Notes: a model not told the origin generated them from the letters alone. A DNA stretch of 64,000 nt from CAVVEQ01 sp963804865 (GCA_963804865.1 CAWDSH010000001.1:1662213-1726212); one strand, 5' to 3'; positions 17,659-26,447 are shown, numbered from the stretch's first letter. A program made the numbers and translations.

Positions 17659-17737
17659 ATGGACCATTGACGATGGACCATCGATAAACATAAATGCTTT
17701 GCCATCGTCTACGGTCAATCGTCTATTGTCTTTCGAC
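17659..17737. repeat. Palindromic GACGATGGACC-type intergenic repeat
   Basis: The strings ggaccattgacgatggacc (17661-17679) and gccatcgtctacggtcaatcg (17701-17721) are near-inverted copies of one short motif and can fold on themselves. The stop codon of pcrA lies inside the right half. A second, similar block occurs at 32031-32098, also directly after a stop codon. Confidence 0.6.
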
Positions 17738-19918
17738 GATCTCCAGGTTCGCCAGGCTGGCGATCAGGCGCTTGAATCCCACGCTCTCGAAGAACACATC
17801 CACGCGTTCCTCGTTGTCCTGGATGCGCGCGTCCACGATCAACCCCTCCCCCCAGCTCGGGTGTTTCACGTGCATGCCTGCCCTGTATTTCGCCACCACC
17901 GGTTCTTCGTATGGTTTCACCCCGGGTGAAGGCGGCAGCACCCAGGCACCCAGCGTTTCGGATTTCCTGCCCGTGCGACCCGCCCGACCGGCGATCCCCT
18001 CGCGGACGATCAACACCTCGGGGATATCATCCAGGAAGCGGGAGGGCGTGCTCCACTCATACGTTCCAAAGGTGGTGCGCTGCTCGGAGCGCAGCAGGAA
18101 AAGCTTGTTCTTGGCGCGGGTGAGACCCACATAGAATAAACGCCGTTCCTCTTCCATCTCTTCAGGATCATCCCGGCTGCGGCTGTGCGGCAGCAAACCC
18201 TCGTCCAATCCAATGATAAAAACAGTATCAAATTCCAGCCCCTTGGCGGCATGCAGGGTCAGCAGGGTGGGTGCATCGCGCTGCTCGGGGATGGTATCCT
18301 GGTCGGAGACCAGCGCCAGGTTCTCCAGGAATGCCGTAAGTCCTTTTTCCTGGAACTCGAATGCCAGGCGGCGCAGCTCGAGCACGTTCTCCCAGCGGGA
18401 ATCACCCTCCTCGCTGCCATCCGCGAGATACGGCTTGTAACCGGTATCTTCGACGATCTTATCGAAAAGCGCCGGCAGGCTGAGGGATTCAATGCCCGTA
18501 TGCCAATCCGCCAGCAGGGCACCGAAATCCGCCAGCAGGTTCGCGCCGCGCCCCTTGAACTCCACCCAAAGTGGTGACTCATCGCCCTGGCTGCCCAGCT
18601 CCATCAGCAGCTCGCCCGGTGCTTTCTTCATTTTACGTGCTGCCATTTGCAGGGTGAGGATGGTCTTATCGCCAATACCGCGCGGGGGAATATTGATCAC
18701 CCGCCCAAGACTGACTTCATCCGCCGGGTTGGAAGCCAGGCGCATGAAGGCGATCAGGTCCTTGACTTCGCGCCGCCCGTAAAAACGCTGCGCCCCCACC
18801 AGGCGGTAGGGGATGCCCTCCCGGATAAAAATTTCCTCCAGCAATCGGGATTGGGCGTTGGTGCGGTACATCACCGCCAGGTCCCTGCCCCCCGCCAGCT
18901 TGGAGAGAAGCATATTTTGGATGGTATCCACAACGTAAGCTGCCTCAGCGTGATCGTCCACGGCTTCATAGAGCACGATCTTGGCGCCCAAACCGCGCTC
19001 GGTGAAAAGCTCCTTATGAGTGCGGTTGCGGTTCTCGTCGATCACCGAGCGGGCGGCATCCACCACGTTCTGCGTGGAGCGGTAGTTCTGCTCGAGCAGG
19101 ATCTTGCGGCAGTTCTTGTATTCATCCTCGAAGCGCTGCACGTTGCGGTAATCCGCGCCGCGCCAGCGGTAAATGGATTGATCCTCATCACCGACGACAA
19201 ATAAATTGTGATGTACGCCTGAAATCAGACTCAGCAGCTCATACTGCGCCACGTTGGTATCCTGAAATTCGTCCACCAGCACGTGCTCGAACTTGTGCCC
19301 GTAGGCCTCCCGGCGTTTCGGGTCATCCTGGAACAGCTTGACCGTCCAGAGCAGCAGGTCATCGAAATCGAGGGCGTTGTTCTGAACGAGCAATTCGTTA
19401 TAGCGGAGGTATACGCGCTTGGCAACCTCTTCGCGGTAATCTCGGGAGGGGAAATCCTGCGGCCAGATGAGCTGGTTCTTGGCGCTGGAAATGACACCGT
19501 GAATACCCGCCGGGCGGTAGAGTTTCTCATCCAGGTTCAGCTCGCGGATGATCTTCTTCACCAGCGATAACTGGTCATCTTCATCGAAAATGACGAAATT
19601 CCGCTGGAAGGGCAGCAGCTCAGCCTCGCGCCGCAGGATCTTGGCGCACTGCGCGTGGAAGGTACCCAGCCAGATACCTTCCAGGCTGCCCTCCACCAGG
19701 TTCTGCACGCGTTCCTGCATCACCCGCGCAGCCTTGTTGGTAAAGGTCACCGCGAGAATATGGAAAGGCGGGATGCCGCGCTCGCGGATCAGCCAGGCGA
19801 TGCGGTGGGTGAGCACGCGCGTCTTGCCCGAGCCGGGACCCGCCAGCACGAGGATTTGCCCATCCGGCGCGGTAACAGCTTCGCGCTGCTGGGGATTGAG
19901 ATCAGCCAGTAAATCCAT
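17723..19918 (-). CDS. pcrA: ATP-dependent DNA helicase PcrA/UvrD
   Basis: 731 residues, normal for superfamily 1A helicases. Walker A is AGPGSGKT at residues 26-33; the DEFQDTN motif lies near 220, followed by GDEDQSIYRWRGAD. TLHAAKGLEFDTVFIIGLDEG and VGLTRAKNKLFLL carry motifs V and VI. A short C-terminal Tudor-like end (HPSWGEGLIVD) is typical of PcrA, where it contacts RNA polymerase. It unwinds DNA in repair and replication. It starts 25 bp after recN ends, so it probably belongs to the nadK-recN-pcrA transcript. Confidence 0.95.
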   Translation of the reverse strand: MDLLADLNPQQREAVTAPDGQILVLAGPGSGKTRVLTHRIAWLIRERGIPPFHILAVTFTNKAARVMQERVQNLVEGSLEGIWLGTFHAQCAKILRREAELLPFQRNFVIFDEDDQLSLVKKIIRELNLDEKLYRPAGIHGVISSAKNQLIWPQDFPSRDYREEVAKRVYLRYNELLVQNNALDFDDLLLWTVKLFQDDPKRREAYGHKFEHVLVDEFQDTNVAQYELLSLISGVHHNLFVVGDEDQSIYRWRGADYRNVQRFEDEYKNCRKILLEQNYRSTQNVVDAARSVIDENRNRTHKELFTERGLGAKIVLYEAVDDHAEAAYVVDTIQNMLLSKLAGGRDLAVMYRTNAQSRLLEEIFIREGIPYRLVGAQRFYGRREVKDLIAFMRLASNPADEVSLGRVINIPPRGIGDKTILTLQMAARKMKKAPGELLMELGSQGDESPLWVEFKGRGANLLADFGALLADWHTGIESLSLPALFDKIVEDTGYKPYLADGSEEGDSRWENVLELRRLAFEFQEKGLTAFLENLALVSDQDTIPEQRDAPTLLTLHAAKGLEFDTVFIIGLDEGLLPHSRSRDDPEEMEEERRLFYVGLTRAKNKLFLLRSEQRTTFGTYEWSTPSRFLDDIPEVLIVREGIAGRAGRTGRKSETLGAWVLPPSPGVKPYEEPVVAKYRAGMHVKHPSWGEGLIVDARIQDNEERVDVFFESVGFKRLIASLANLEIVERQ

Positions 19919-19943
19919 TAATTTGATCGTTTCTTCTGAGTAA

Positions 19944-21680
19944 TTACACCAAGAGCTCGCCCGAACGCCGGCGCGCCATTTGCAGGGTTTCCTGCGCTGC
20001 CTGGCGATTGGCCTCGCCCGCCCCGCCCAGCATCAGCGCCAGCTCTTCCAGCCTACCCGCATCCGGCAATGCGTCCACGAGCGTGAGGGTGCGATCATCG
20101 ACCACTTCCTTGCGAACGCGAAAGTGCCGGTCACCGAAAGCAGCCAGCTGTGGAAGATGCGTGACGCAGAACACCTGGTGCTCCCTGCCCAGGCGCCAAA
20201 GCTTTTCACCTACCGTGAAGCCCACCCGTCCCCCAATGCCCTGGTCGATCTCATCGAAGATCAGCGTGGGGATGGTATCCGCCTTGGCGAGCACGTTCTT
20301 CAAAGCCAGCATCAGGCGCGAGGTCTCGCCGCCCGAGGCGATCTTGACCAGCGGTTTCAAACCTTCGCCGGGATTAGGCGCGATGAGGAATTCGACCTTA
20401 TCGACCCCATTCTCGTCAAAGTCAACGCGGCTGCCATCCGCCAGGGTTAATCCTTCATCGTCAGCTTCAGTCTGCATGTCCACGGCAAATCCCGCACCGG
20501 ACATATTCAAGTCGCCCAGCTCGTGTTCCATTGAAGTGCCGAGGGCGGCAGCAGCCTGGCTGCGTTTTGCAGATAGATCACGGGCGGCAACGGAAAGTTT
20601 TTCCAGCAACTCAGTTTCTTTAATCTCCAGCTCCGCAATGCGCTCCCCGGCATGGGTGATCATATCCAGCTGCTTGCGCGCATTTGCCGCAAAATCCAGG
20701 ACGGCAGGGATATCCGCACCATACTTTCGTTTCAAGGTATGCAGCAGCTCGAGACGTTCCTCCACCTCCACCAGCCGGCGCGGATTGAATTCAATGCTCT
20801 CTAGATAAGCGCGCAACGCGCGGCTGATCTCGGCCATCGAATCGACCAATCCCTGGGCTTGCTCGGCGAGTGCTGCCTGGCTGGCATCAATGCGACTGAG
20901 TGAAAGCAGCGCCTGGGCTGCCTGCCCGCTGAGGTCGCTGATCGACTGCGCCTCGGGAGTGCTTTCATCTAAAAGATTGAGTGCCTGCTGAGCCAGATTG
21001 GCGAGATTCTCGGCGTTCGCCAAACGGGTGCGCTCCTGGACGAGCTCCTCCTCCTCACCTTCTTTGAGATGAGCAGCTTCGATCTCCTGTACCTGGAAAT
21101 TCAAAAGGTCGGTGCGTCGCAGGGCATCCTGCTCCGATTCGCGCAGCATTGCCAGGTCCTTGCGCACGGACTGCAGCTCGCGGTAGATTGTGCGGTAGGC
21201 TGTCAAATGATCCTGGCTGCCTGCATAGCGATCGAGCAGACCCAGGTGGCTTTTCACGGTGAGCAGGGAAAGATGCTCGGATTGTCCATGGATATCGATC
21301 AAATACGCGCCTAATTCGCGCATGACCGGGAGGCTGACAGCACGGCCGTTCACCCGCCCGGTGGAACGCCCCTCGCGGCGCACCTCACGGCTGAGCAAAA
21401 AGGTGTCGCCGTCATCTATCAGATCTTCACGCTCGAGCAGCTCCAGCACCGCGGCACGGTTGCCCGGAGGCAGGCTGAAAGTCGCCTCCACGCTGGCGCG
21501 ATCTGCGCCGGTTCGAATGCTGGTCGTATCCGCCTTACCGCCGATGACCGCTTCGAGTGCATCCAGGATGATGGATTTACCCGCGCCGGTCTCGCCGGTA
21601 AAAATATTCAATCCCGGGGCAAAAGCCAATTCCAGGTTCTGAATAATGGCAAAATTCTCGATGCGCAGTTCGGTGAGCAT
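19944..21680 (-). CDS. recN: DNA repair protein RecN
   Basis: 578 residues of SMC-like architecture. Walker A is GETGAGKS at 29-36 after the signature start MLTELRIENFAII. A central coiled coil spans about 160-370 around the FQVQEIE and VEERLELLHTLKRKYG phrases. The ABC signature is IASGGETSRLMLALK and Walker B TLIFDEIDQGIGGRVG. RecN works on double-strand break ends with RecA. The gene starts 5 bp after the zinc-finger protein gene stops. The nadK-recN linkage is common in many bacteria. Confidence 0.96.
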   Translation of the reverse strand: MLTELRIENFAIIQNLELAFAPGLNIFTGETGAGKSIILDALEAVIGGKADTTSIRTGADRASVEATFSLPPGNRAAVLELLEREDLIDDGDTFLLSREVRREGRSTGRVNGRAVSLPVMRELGAYLIDIHGQSEHLSLLTVKSHLGLLDRYAGSQDHLTAYRTIYRELQSVRKDLAMLRESEQDALRRTDLLNFQVQEIEAAHLKEGEEEELVQERTRLANAENLANLAQQALNLLDESTPEAQSISDLSGQAAQALLSLSRIDASQAALAEQAQGLVDSMAEISRALRAYLESIEFNPRRLVEVEERLELLHTLKRKYGADIPAVLDFAANARKQLDMITHAGERIAELEIKETELLEKLSVAARDLSAKRSQAAAALGTSMEHELGDLNMSGAGFAVDMQTEADDEGLTLADGSRVDFDENGVDKVEFLIAPNPGEGLKPLVKIASGGETSRLMLALKNVLAKADTIPTLIFDEIDQGIGGRVGFTVGEKLWRLGREHQVFCVTHLPQLAAFGDRHFRVRKEVVDDRTLTLVDALPDAGRLEELALMLGGAGEANRQAAQETLQMARRRSGELLV

Positions 21681-21685
21681 AAGGT

Positions 21686-22228
21686 TTAGAGCTGGATGCC
21701 TGAGATGCGGTAATAGATCGTTGTCGTGATCAGGAAAGCGTAAACACCCTGCCAGACAAGATCCAGGATGCCGTAAACCAGTCCTCCGGAAGCAGCCAAT
21801 CCAAAGAATGAAATGAGCTTGATGACCAGGAGCGGCAGGCTGCCCAGGAGAGCAGCACCAGCCGTAACAAGGAAGAGCGTGCGCGATCGGCGGTGTTTCA
21901 AAACGCGCTGCACGGCAGAGACGATGATAATGCCAATGATCGGCGCAACAAATATGATAAAGAAACTGAGGATATCCGCAATGAAACTGCCGATAAAAGC
22001 CAGGACAGCGGTGATGACAGCTGCCAGTACATAATCGAGGGATTTGGCATTTTCAAAGCGTTTTTGCTGTCCCCGCATGCAATCCTTGCAGGAATACCCG
22101 GTCGGGCGGCGCTGGGCGCACTCTGTGCAGATGGGTTTGCCGCAGATGTTGCAGCGAAGCAGCGTTTCGCGATTAGGATGGTTGGCGCAAAAAACAGGGG
22201 CTGGGGTTGTTGGAGGAGTTTCGGTCAT
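21686..22228 (-). CDS. B-box-type zinc-finger membrane protein
   Basis: 180 residues. The N-terminal 50 contain a Cys/His cluster: CANHPNRETLLRCNICGKPICTEC... and YSCKDC, the C-x2-H...C-x2-C...C-x2-C arrangement of B-box-like zinc binding. About four membrane helices follow (VLAAVITAVLAFIGSFIA, FFIIFVAPIIGIIIVSAV, LFLVTAGAALLGSLPLLVI and a last one near 160). Such proteins are common in Chloroflexota genomes and have no assigned role. It lies between nadK and recN with 5-bp gaps on both sides, so it is an operon member. Confidence 0.8.
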   Translation of the reverse strand: MTETPPTTPAPVFCANHPNRETLLRCNICGKPICTECAQRRPTGYSCKDCMRGQQKRFENAKSLDYVLAAVITAVLAFIGSFIADILSFFIIFVAPIIGIIIVSAVQRVLKHRRSRTLFLVTAGAALLGSLPLLVIKLISFFGLAASGGLVYGILDLVWQGVYAFLITTTIYYRISGIQL

Positions 22229-22233
22229 TTTTT

Positions 22234-23100
22234 TTATCCCGGGCAGGAGTTTCTTTCCATTGAGCAGGTTATGCTTCTATAAAATGCACCGCGATCCAGG
22301 AAACGGACAAATTGCAAAGAATGCGGATTGAGCGTTACCTGGACGAGGTCATCATTTTCCATGAGCTGGGGAGCCTGGCCATCGACGCTGAGCACTACTT
22401 CGTGGCGGCTGTGAACGCGCACTTCAACCTTCACCGTTTCCGGGAGGATGATGGCGCGATCAAGCGAGAGATGAGGCGCCACGGGCACAATCAGGATGCT
22501 GCGCAACTCTGGCGGCATCACCGGTCCGCCCACCGCCAGGGCATAAGCCGTGGAGCCGGTTGGCGTGGCAACGATCAGCCCGTCAGCCAGGTAACCAGCG
22601 AGCGGGTAACCATCCACGCTGGCGGTCAGGTTGATCGGGCGGACATGCTGCCCGCGGCATACCACCACTTCATTTACAACATCCCACTCGCCCAATTTTT
22701 GGGAACCGCGCAGGTGCACGGCAGTCAGCAGCATGCGTTCTTCAAGCCGGTATTTCCCGTTGAAAAGGCGGGGGAGATAGTCCTTCCAATCCAGGCGCCC
22801 CACTTCCATCAGGAAACCCGAGCGCCCAAGGTTGATGCCCAGCACCGGGATGCCCACCGGCGCAGCCAGGTGCGCTGCGCGAAGCACGGTGCCGTCACCA
22901 CCCAGCGATATCAGCAGGTTGAAATCACCCTTTTTCACACGCTGACGCAGGTTTTCTTCATTGATGGAAGAAGCCACCACCTCCGCCACTCCATGCTCTT
23001 TCAGGAATGAGGTGATCAATTCGGCTTCCTCGCACCCGCCTGCCAGGTTGGGATGCATGACGATGGCGATATGTTTGAAATCGGGGGCTAATTCCGGCAT
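22234..23100 (-). CDS. nadK: NAD kinase
   Basis: The ATG at 23098-23100 is preferred over the upstream in-frame start at 23205, because the extra 35 residues are not conserved-looking and would overlap the promoter. The 288-residue product has the family motif GGDGT at residues 67-71, NEVVVCRG, and GSTAYALAVGGPV for NAD binding. It phosphorylates NAD to NADP. A TATAAT box sits 6 bases before the ATG with no SD, which suggests a leaderless mRNA. It heads the operon nadK - zinc-finger protein - recN - pcrA. Confidence 0.93.
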   Translation of the reverse strand: MPELAPDFKHIAIVMHPNLAGGCEEAELITSFLKEHGVAEVVASSINEENLRQRVKKGDFNLLISLGGDGTVLRAAHLAAPVGIPVLGINLGRSGFLMEVGRLDWKDYLPRLFNGKYRLEERMLLTAVHLRGSQKLGEWDVVNEVVVCRGQHVRPINLTASVDGYPLAGYLADGLIVATPTGSTAYALAVGGPVMPPELRSILIVPVAPHLSLDRAIILPETVKVEVRVHSRHEVVLSVDGQAPQLMENDDLVQVTLNPHSLQFVRFLDRGAFYRSITCSMERNSCPG

Positions 23101-23106
23101 GGGGTT

Positions 23107-23112
23107 ATTATA
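23107..23112 (-). promoter_or_regulatory. -10 box of nadK, leaderless layout
   Basis: TATAAT on the minus strand ends 6 bases before the nadK ATG, placing the expected transcript start on the start codon itself. A weak TTACCC lies 18 bases upstream. The gap to the start has no SD. Confidence 0.6.
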
Positions 23113-23165
23113 ATGTGAGATTCTATGTTGGGGTAATTCATACCGGATTATCGGCACGTTGCGAA

Positions 23166-23195
23166 TTACCCTTACCGTAAAATCCAATATATAAT
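23166..23195 (+). promoter_or_regulatory. Promoter of udp
   Basis: TTACCC (23166-23171) and TATAAT (23190-23195) are separated by 18 bases. The spacing and -35 match the weak elements on the divergent nadK side. Expected transcript start near 23202, ahead of the GGAGG at 23216-23220. Confidence 0.55.
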
Positions 23196-23225
23196 TTAAC
23201 CCCACGTTTCATTTTGGAGGTTCCC

Positions 23226-24005
23226 ATGCGAAACGATGATGGATTGATGTTCCATTTGCTTATCAAAGAGGGCGATATTGGGCGTTACGTGCTGATGCCC
23301 GGCGATCCCGGCAGGGTTTCAAAAATCGCTGCCTTCCTAGAAGGCGCGAAACCAGTGGCACAGAACCGCGAGTACACCACCTACACCGGCAGCCTGCTGG
23401 GTGAGAAGGTGTCGGTGATCTCCACCGGTATCGGCTGCCCATCCACCGCCATCGCGATTGAAGAAGCCATCGAAGCCGGGGCGGAAACGCTCATCCGGGT
23501 GGGCACATCCGGCGCCATGCAGCCTTATATTCGCAGCGGTGACCTGGCGGTGGTTACCGGCGCGATCCGCGATGAAGGCACCTCGCGCGCCTATCTGCCG
23601 ATCGAATTCCCCGCTGTTGCCGATCCCGAGGTGGTGGCGGCACTGCGCGAAGGCTGCCGCGTGCTGGGATACACACACTACGCCGGTATCTCACACAGCA
23701 AGGATTCCTTCTATGGGGAGGTCGAGCGTAAGCGAATGCCGATGGCGGGATACCTCGAGGATAAATGGAACGCTTACGTGGCCGGCGGGGCGATCTGCAG
23801 CGAAATGGAATCAGCAGCGCTCTTCATCCTGGCGGGCATCTACCGCAAGCGCGCCGGTACGATCACCTCGATCATCAACTCCTCCGAGCTGGCAGAGATG
23901 GACATGAAGGACGCAAACAAGAAAATGGACACCGGCGATGAGAATCGGGTAATCAAGGCAGCGGTGGAGGGTTTGAAGCTTTTGATTCAGAAAGATCGGA
24001 AATAA
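23226..24005 (+). CDS. udp: Uridine phosphorylase
   Basis: The ATG at 23226 follows GGAGG with 5-base spacing. An in-frame TTG at 23214 would overlap the SD and is rejected. The 259-residue product is a nucleoside phosphorylase I family member: MPGDPGR near residue 20, IGCPSTAIAIEE, GTSGAMQPYI (phosphate and base site) and CSEMESAALFILAG near residue 190, the ribose-binding MES motif. It splits uridine to uracil and ribose-1-phosphate for salvage. A single-gene unit ended by the terminator at 24012. Confidence 0.92.
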   Translation: MRNDDGLMFHLLIKEGDIGRYVLMPGDPGRVSKIAAFLEGAKPVAQNREYTTYTGSLLGEKVSVISTGIGCPSTAIAIEEAIEAGAETLIRVGTSGAMQPYIRSGDLAVVTGAIRDEGTSRAYLPIEFPAVADPEVVAALREGCRVLGYTHYAGISHSKDSFYGEVERKRMPMAGYLEDKWNAYVAGGAICSEMESAALFILAGIYRKRAGTITSIINSSELAEMDMKDANKKMDTGDENRVIKAAVEGLKLLIQKDRK

Positions 24006-24011
24006 TATACC

Positions 24012-24037
24012 AAAGCGGCTCAATGAGCCGCTTTTTT
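24012..24037 (+). terminator. Terminator of udp
   Basis: A 10-bp stem (aaagcggctc / gagccgcttt) with loop aat is followed by a T run to 24037. It overlaps the stop of the convergent Cas4-like gene and may serve both strands. Confidence 0.92.
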
Positions 24038-24609
24038 ATTGCAGTTTTTGATCGCAGATGCCCTTATAACCACACGCCGCGCACCTGGCGGGATATTCAT
24101 GCGAACGCGGGATATCCTTTTTTCTTTCTTCCCCATGGATCGAATCCATCATCGTCATCAGGTTCTGTTCCAGGCCGGGTGTGTACTCGATTGAAAATGT
24201 GCGATTGCGATAATGCAGCAATCCATGCGGCGGGCGTTTACCGGTAGTGTGTTCCACCAAATAACAATAGGCAGCCAAGCTGGAGCACATGACCTTCGCG
24301 CGGGCTGGGAGGTGCCCAGGATGACTTGACTTCGACTGGTATGATGCTGCCCTCGCTCTCGACCAGGTAATCCGGTTTGCCGACCAGCCCGGTGGCGGGA
24401 TCGTAAAGGGGTTTCTCCACCTTGCCCCAAAGGGATGTATCGGAATAAGTGATTTTCCCGGTGGGAAGACCAGCGGTCAATCGCTGCCGCCTGGAAACGA
24501 TGAACAGGACAACAGCGAGGAGGACGAGGAAAATTGCGAGGAAAAAATAAAATTTCATCGGATAGGCGTAGTAGGAGTCCGGCATCCTCGCAAACCCAGC
24601 GAGTACCAT
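24036..24609 (-). CDS. Cas4-like PD-(D/E)XK nuclease, membrane-anchored C-terminal part, one frameshift
   Basis: Start is probably the ATG at 24558 (MKFYFF), giving one membrane helix at residues 1-22. The nuclease core follows: GKPDYLVE (Asp), PVEVKSS (Glu and Lys) and HVLQL (Gln), the Cas4/Dna2 pattern. Near 24275 one extra G on the coding strand breaks the frame. Removing it gives VLQLAAYCYLVEHTTGKRP and continues to the cysteine-rich end CAACGYKGICDQ. The three Cys here plus one in the neighbouring small ORF (24632-24868) would make the four iron-sulfur ligands of Cas4. No CRISPR array or cas1/cas2 is present in the window, so a CRISPR role is not supported. The frame is open upstream toward the small ORF, so the two may be one gene. 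Confidence 0.75.
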
Positions 24610-24631
24610 GTGCCGTGCCCCTACAGAATCA

Positions 24632-24868
24632 TTAGAACAGGAAGATCACTCCACCCACCGCCAGGAGTACCAGCGCAGCTAGCAGGGCCACCCAGGCGAT
24701 CCATTTCATCAGCTCCGCGCCTGCCACTTTGCGACCACTGGCGGTGTGATAATCCGTACCAGCCGCGAGAACAGCCTTGTTCTCAGGCTCGATGCCCTGG
24801 CGCTGATACCACCAGGCGCGCCTGCAATACAGGAACGATCCGATCTCGGATGCCTTGATCGTGCGCAT
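24632..24868 (-). CDS. Cas4-like N-terminal part with C-terminal membrane helix
   Basis: 78 residues. ASEIGSFLYCRRAWWYQRQG is the N-terminal Cas4/Dna2 signature with the first iron-sulfur Cys, followed by LAAGTDYHTASGRKV carrying the His of the nuclease site. The last about 22 residues form a membrane helix (WIAWVALLAALVLLAVGGVIF). The rest of the nuclease lies in the next ORF. A +1 change before the stop at 24632 would join them as Cys/His part - helix - loop - helix - nuclease core. Alternatively the protein is truly split into two membrane-bound halves. It starts 5 bp after the translin gene ends. Confidence 0.7.
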   Translation of the reverse strand: MRTIKASEIGSFLYCRRAWWYQRQGIEPENKAVLAAGTDYHTASGRKVAGAELMKWIAWVALLAALVLLAVGGVIFLF

Positions 24869-24873
24869 GTGAC

Positions 24874-25506
24874 TTATTTCTCGAGCTTTTTTGAGACTTC
24901 CTGAAGCGCCTGCTGCAGCCGGCTTTCCCGCAAACTGAGGGTGAGATCCGCACGGGTGCGCTCCACGATGCCGCGCACCAGGTCAGTATGACGGCGCAGG
25001 TTGGAGGTGATCGCGTCGGCGTAATCCATGGTCACCAGCAGGGCATAGATCTCATCCATGCAGGTGAGCAGGCGCTCGGCTTCCGTGCTGTAACCCTGGC
25101 GCAGAATATCCAGGCAGCGCCGGCGCAGCTCGCCGGTGGTTTCAGCCAGCCCATTCAGGTAGGTGGCATATTCAATGCCCAGGGCTTCAGGCGTAGGCAG
25201 CGGTTGATTTTCGATAACCGCACAGGTGATCGATGCTTCGGCATACTCCTTGATCGCATCCTGGGTGTACCCGGCGTAGAACAAGTCGGGGAAGGTTGCC
25301 AAATCGGTTTTCAATGACTCGACCAGCGCTCTGGCTTGATCCAGGTTCTCGTGCGCCAATGCGGTCTCACTGCGGTGGATGGCGCGAATGGTGTGGGCGG
25401 CGAAACGAGTCAGCTGCCTGGCTTGTGCCAGTGCCTGATCGCGCGCCTTATTGCGCGCTTCAAATGCTTGATGCGCTTTTTCAGCTATCGAATTGAAAAT
25501 ATCCAT
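24874..25506 (-). CDS. Translin family protein
   Basis: 210 residues, mostly helical. The prokaryotic translin pattern is clear: TRFAAHTIRAIHR near 35-45, AIKEYAEASIT near 85-95, YLNGLAETTGELRRRCLD near 115-130 and DAITSNLRRHTDLVRGIVERTRADL near 165-190. Translins are ring-forming proteins that bind, and sometimes cut, single-stranded RNA or DNA. Glu residues in GELRR and VERTRADL lie where translin/TRAX family catalytic acids are found, but activity cannot be assigned. It sits between DUF3467 and the Cas4-like gene with 5-bp gaps, which points to a nucleic-acid role. Confidence 0.82.
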   Translation of the reverse strand: MDIFNSIAEKAHQAFEARNKARDQALAQARQLTRFAAHTIRAIHRSETALAHENLDQARALVESLKTDLATFPDLFYAGYTQDAIKEYAEASITCAVIENQPLPTPEALGIEYATYLNGLAETTGELRRRCLDILRQGYSTEAERLLTCMDEIYALLVTMDYADAITSNLRRHTDLVRGIVERTRADLTLSLRESRLQQALQEVSKKLEK

Positions 25507-25511
25507 TGTGG

Positions 25512-25877
25512 TTATTCTTTTGGTGGTTCCGGTGGATGGATCTGTTTGAATAAATCCGCGGCCAGCGAGCTATCGCCCGGCAGCGTGATCGGCCCAAAGG
25601 TGGTTTCGTAACGCGCCAGGTTATCTCCCAGCGCCTTGAAGAACAACTTGGCCCCGATGGGTGACATCAGGATGCGTGCCGTCACGCGCGGCATACCCTG
25701 CCCGGGTGTACCACCCTGGTAGGGAAGCAAACGGGCGAAATCGAGCACGATCTCCGCCACGGAATGGGAAATGCGCACCAGGTTGGAGTAATTTGCATCC
25801 ACATCGGGCGGTACTTCCAGCGGCGGGAATGGTTGCGGCGTTGGCTGCGGTTGATTGGAATCAGGTGGATTGGTCAT
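25512..25877 (-). CDS. DUF3467 family protein
   Basis: 121 residues with a Pro/Gln-rich N-terminus (about 25 residues), then NYSNLVRISHSVAEIVLDFARLLP, TARILMSPIGAKLFFKALGDNL and YETTFGPI, the DUF3467 core. The function of this small family is not known. It is the second gene of the ssb operon, 9 bp after ssb and 5 bp before the translin gene. Cytoplasmic: no signal or membrane segment. Confidence 0.85.
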   Translation of the reverse strand: MTNPPDSNQPQPTPQPFPPLEVPPDVDANYSNLVRISHSVAEIVLDFARLLPYQGGTPGQGMPRVTARILMSPIGAKLFFKALGDNLARYETTFGPITLPGDSSLAADLFKQIHPPEPPKE

Positions 25878-25886
25878 GGTTCCAGG

Positions 25887-26315
25887 TTAGAAGGGGATAT
25901 CTTCCGTTGTTTCTGGAGTTTCAGGACCTTCCTCGCCGGCAGGAGCCGGTCCGGCAGCCTGGTCCTCGCTCTTGGTGGTCAGGAAGCGGACCATGCTGGC
26001 AGATACCTCGTAGGATGCCGCAGGGGTGCCGTCCTGCCGGTTCCAGATGCGCGGACCGCCTGAATTCTGATCGGGAGTTAAACGACCTTCAATTAGGACC
26101 TTGCTACCCTTATGCAGATACTGGTTACAGGTCTCGGCCTGCTTGCCCCACGTGCTGACACGGAACCAGATGGTTTCCTTGATTTGTTGACCCTGGGAAT
26201 TGGTATAGTTACGGTTGCTGGCGACCGAAAAACTGGTGACAGCCTGTCCGGCTGGGGTATAACGCATTTCGGGATCGCGGCCAACATTTCCAACGATAAT
26301 AATGGTGTGAAACAT
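25887..26315 (-). CDS. ssb: Single-stranded DNA-binding protein
   Basis: 142 residues. The OB fold starts at MFHTIIIVGNVGRDPEMRYTPAG, with ETIWFRVSTWGKQAE and LIEGRLTPD further on. The C-terminus is an acidic linker ending DIPF, the tail that recruits repair and replication partners. The ATG follows GAGGAGG. It heads a four- or five-ORF operon with DUF3467, translin and the Cas4-like nuclease. It may be a second ssb dedicated to this operon or the main copy; the window cannot decide. Confidence 0.93.
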   Translation of the reverse strand: MFHTIIIVGNVGRDPEMRYTPAGQAVTSFSVASNRNYTNSQGQQIKETIWFRVSTWGKQAETCNQYLHKGSKVLIEGRLTPDQNSGGPRIWNRQDGTPAASYEVSASMVRFLTTKSEDQAAGPAPAGEEGPETPETTEDIPF

Positions 26316-26447
26316 GTATTCCTCCTCAAATGTGTATGGTACAAAAATGGTTTAGGTATAACTATTTTACATGATATGGTTGAAAAGATGTCAATAAACA
26401 TCGGCTGATTAAGATTAGAATTCAAATGAACCCTCCGGGAGGTACCG

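Noticed and set aside
24036..24868. CRISPR-Cas locus
   Set aside because: The Cas4-like fold suggests it, but no repeat-spacer array, cas1, cas2 or interference gene is present in the window.
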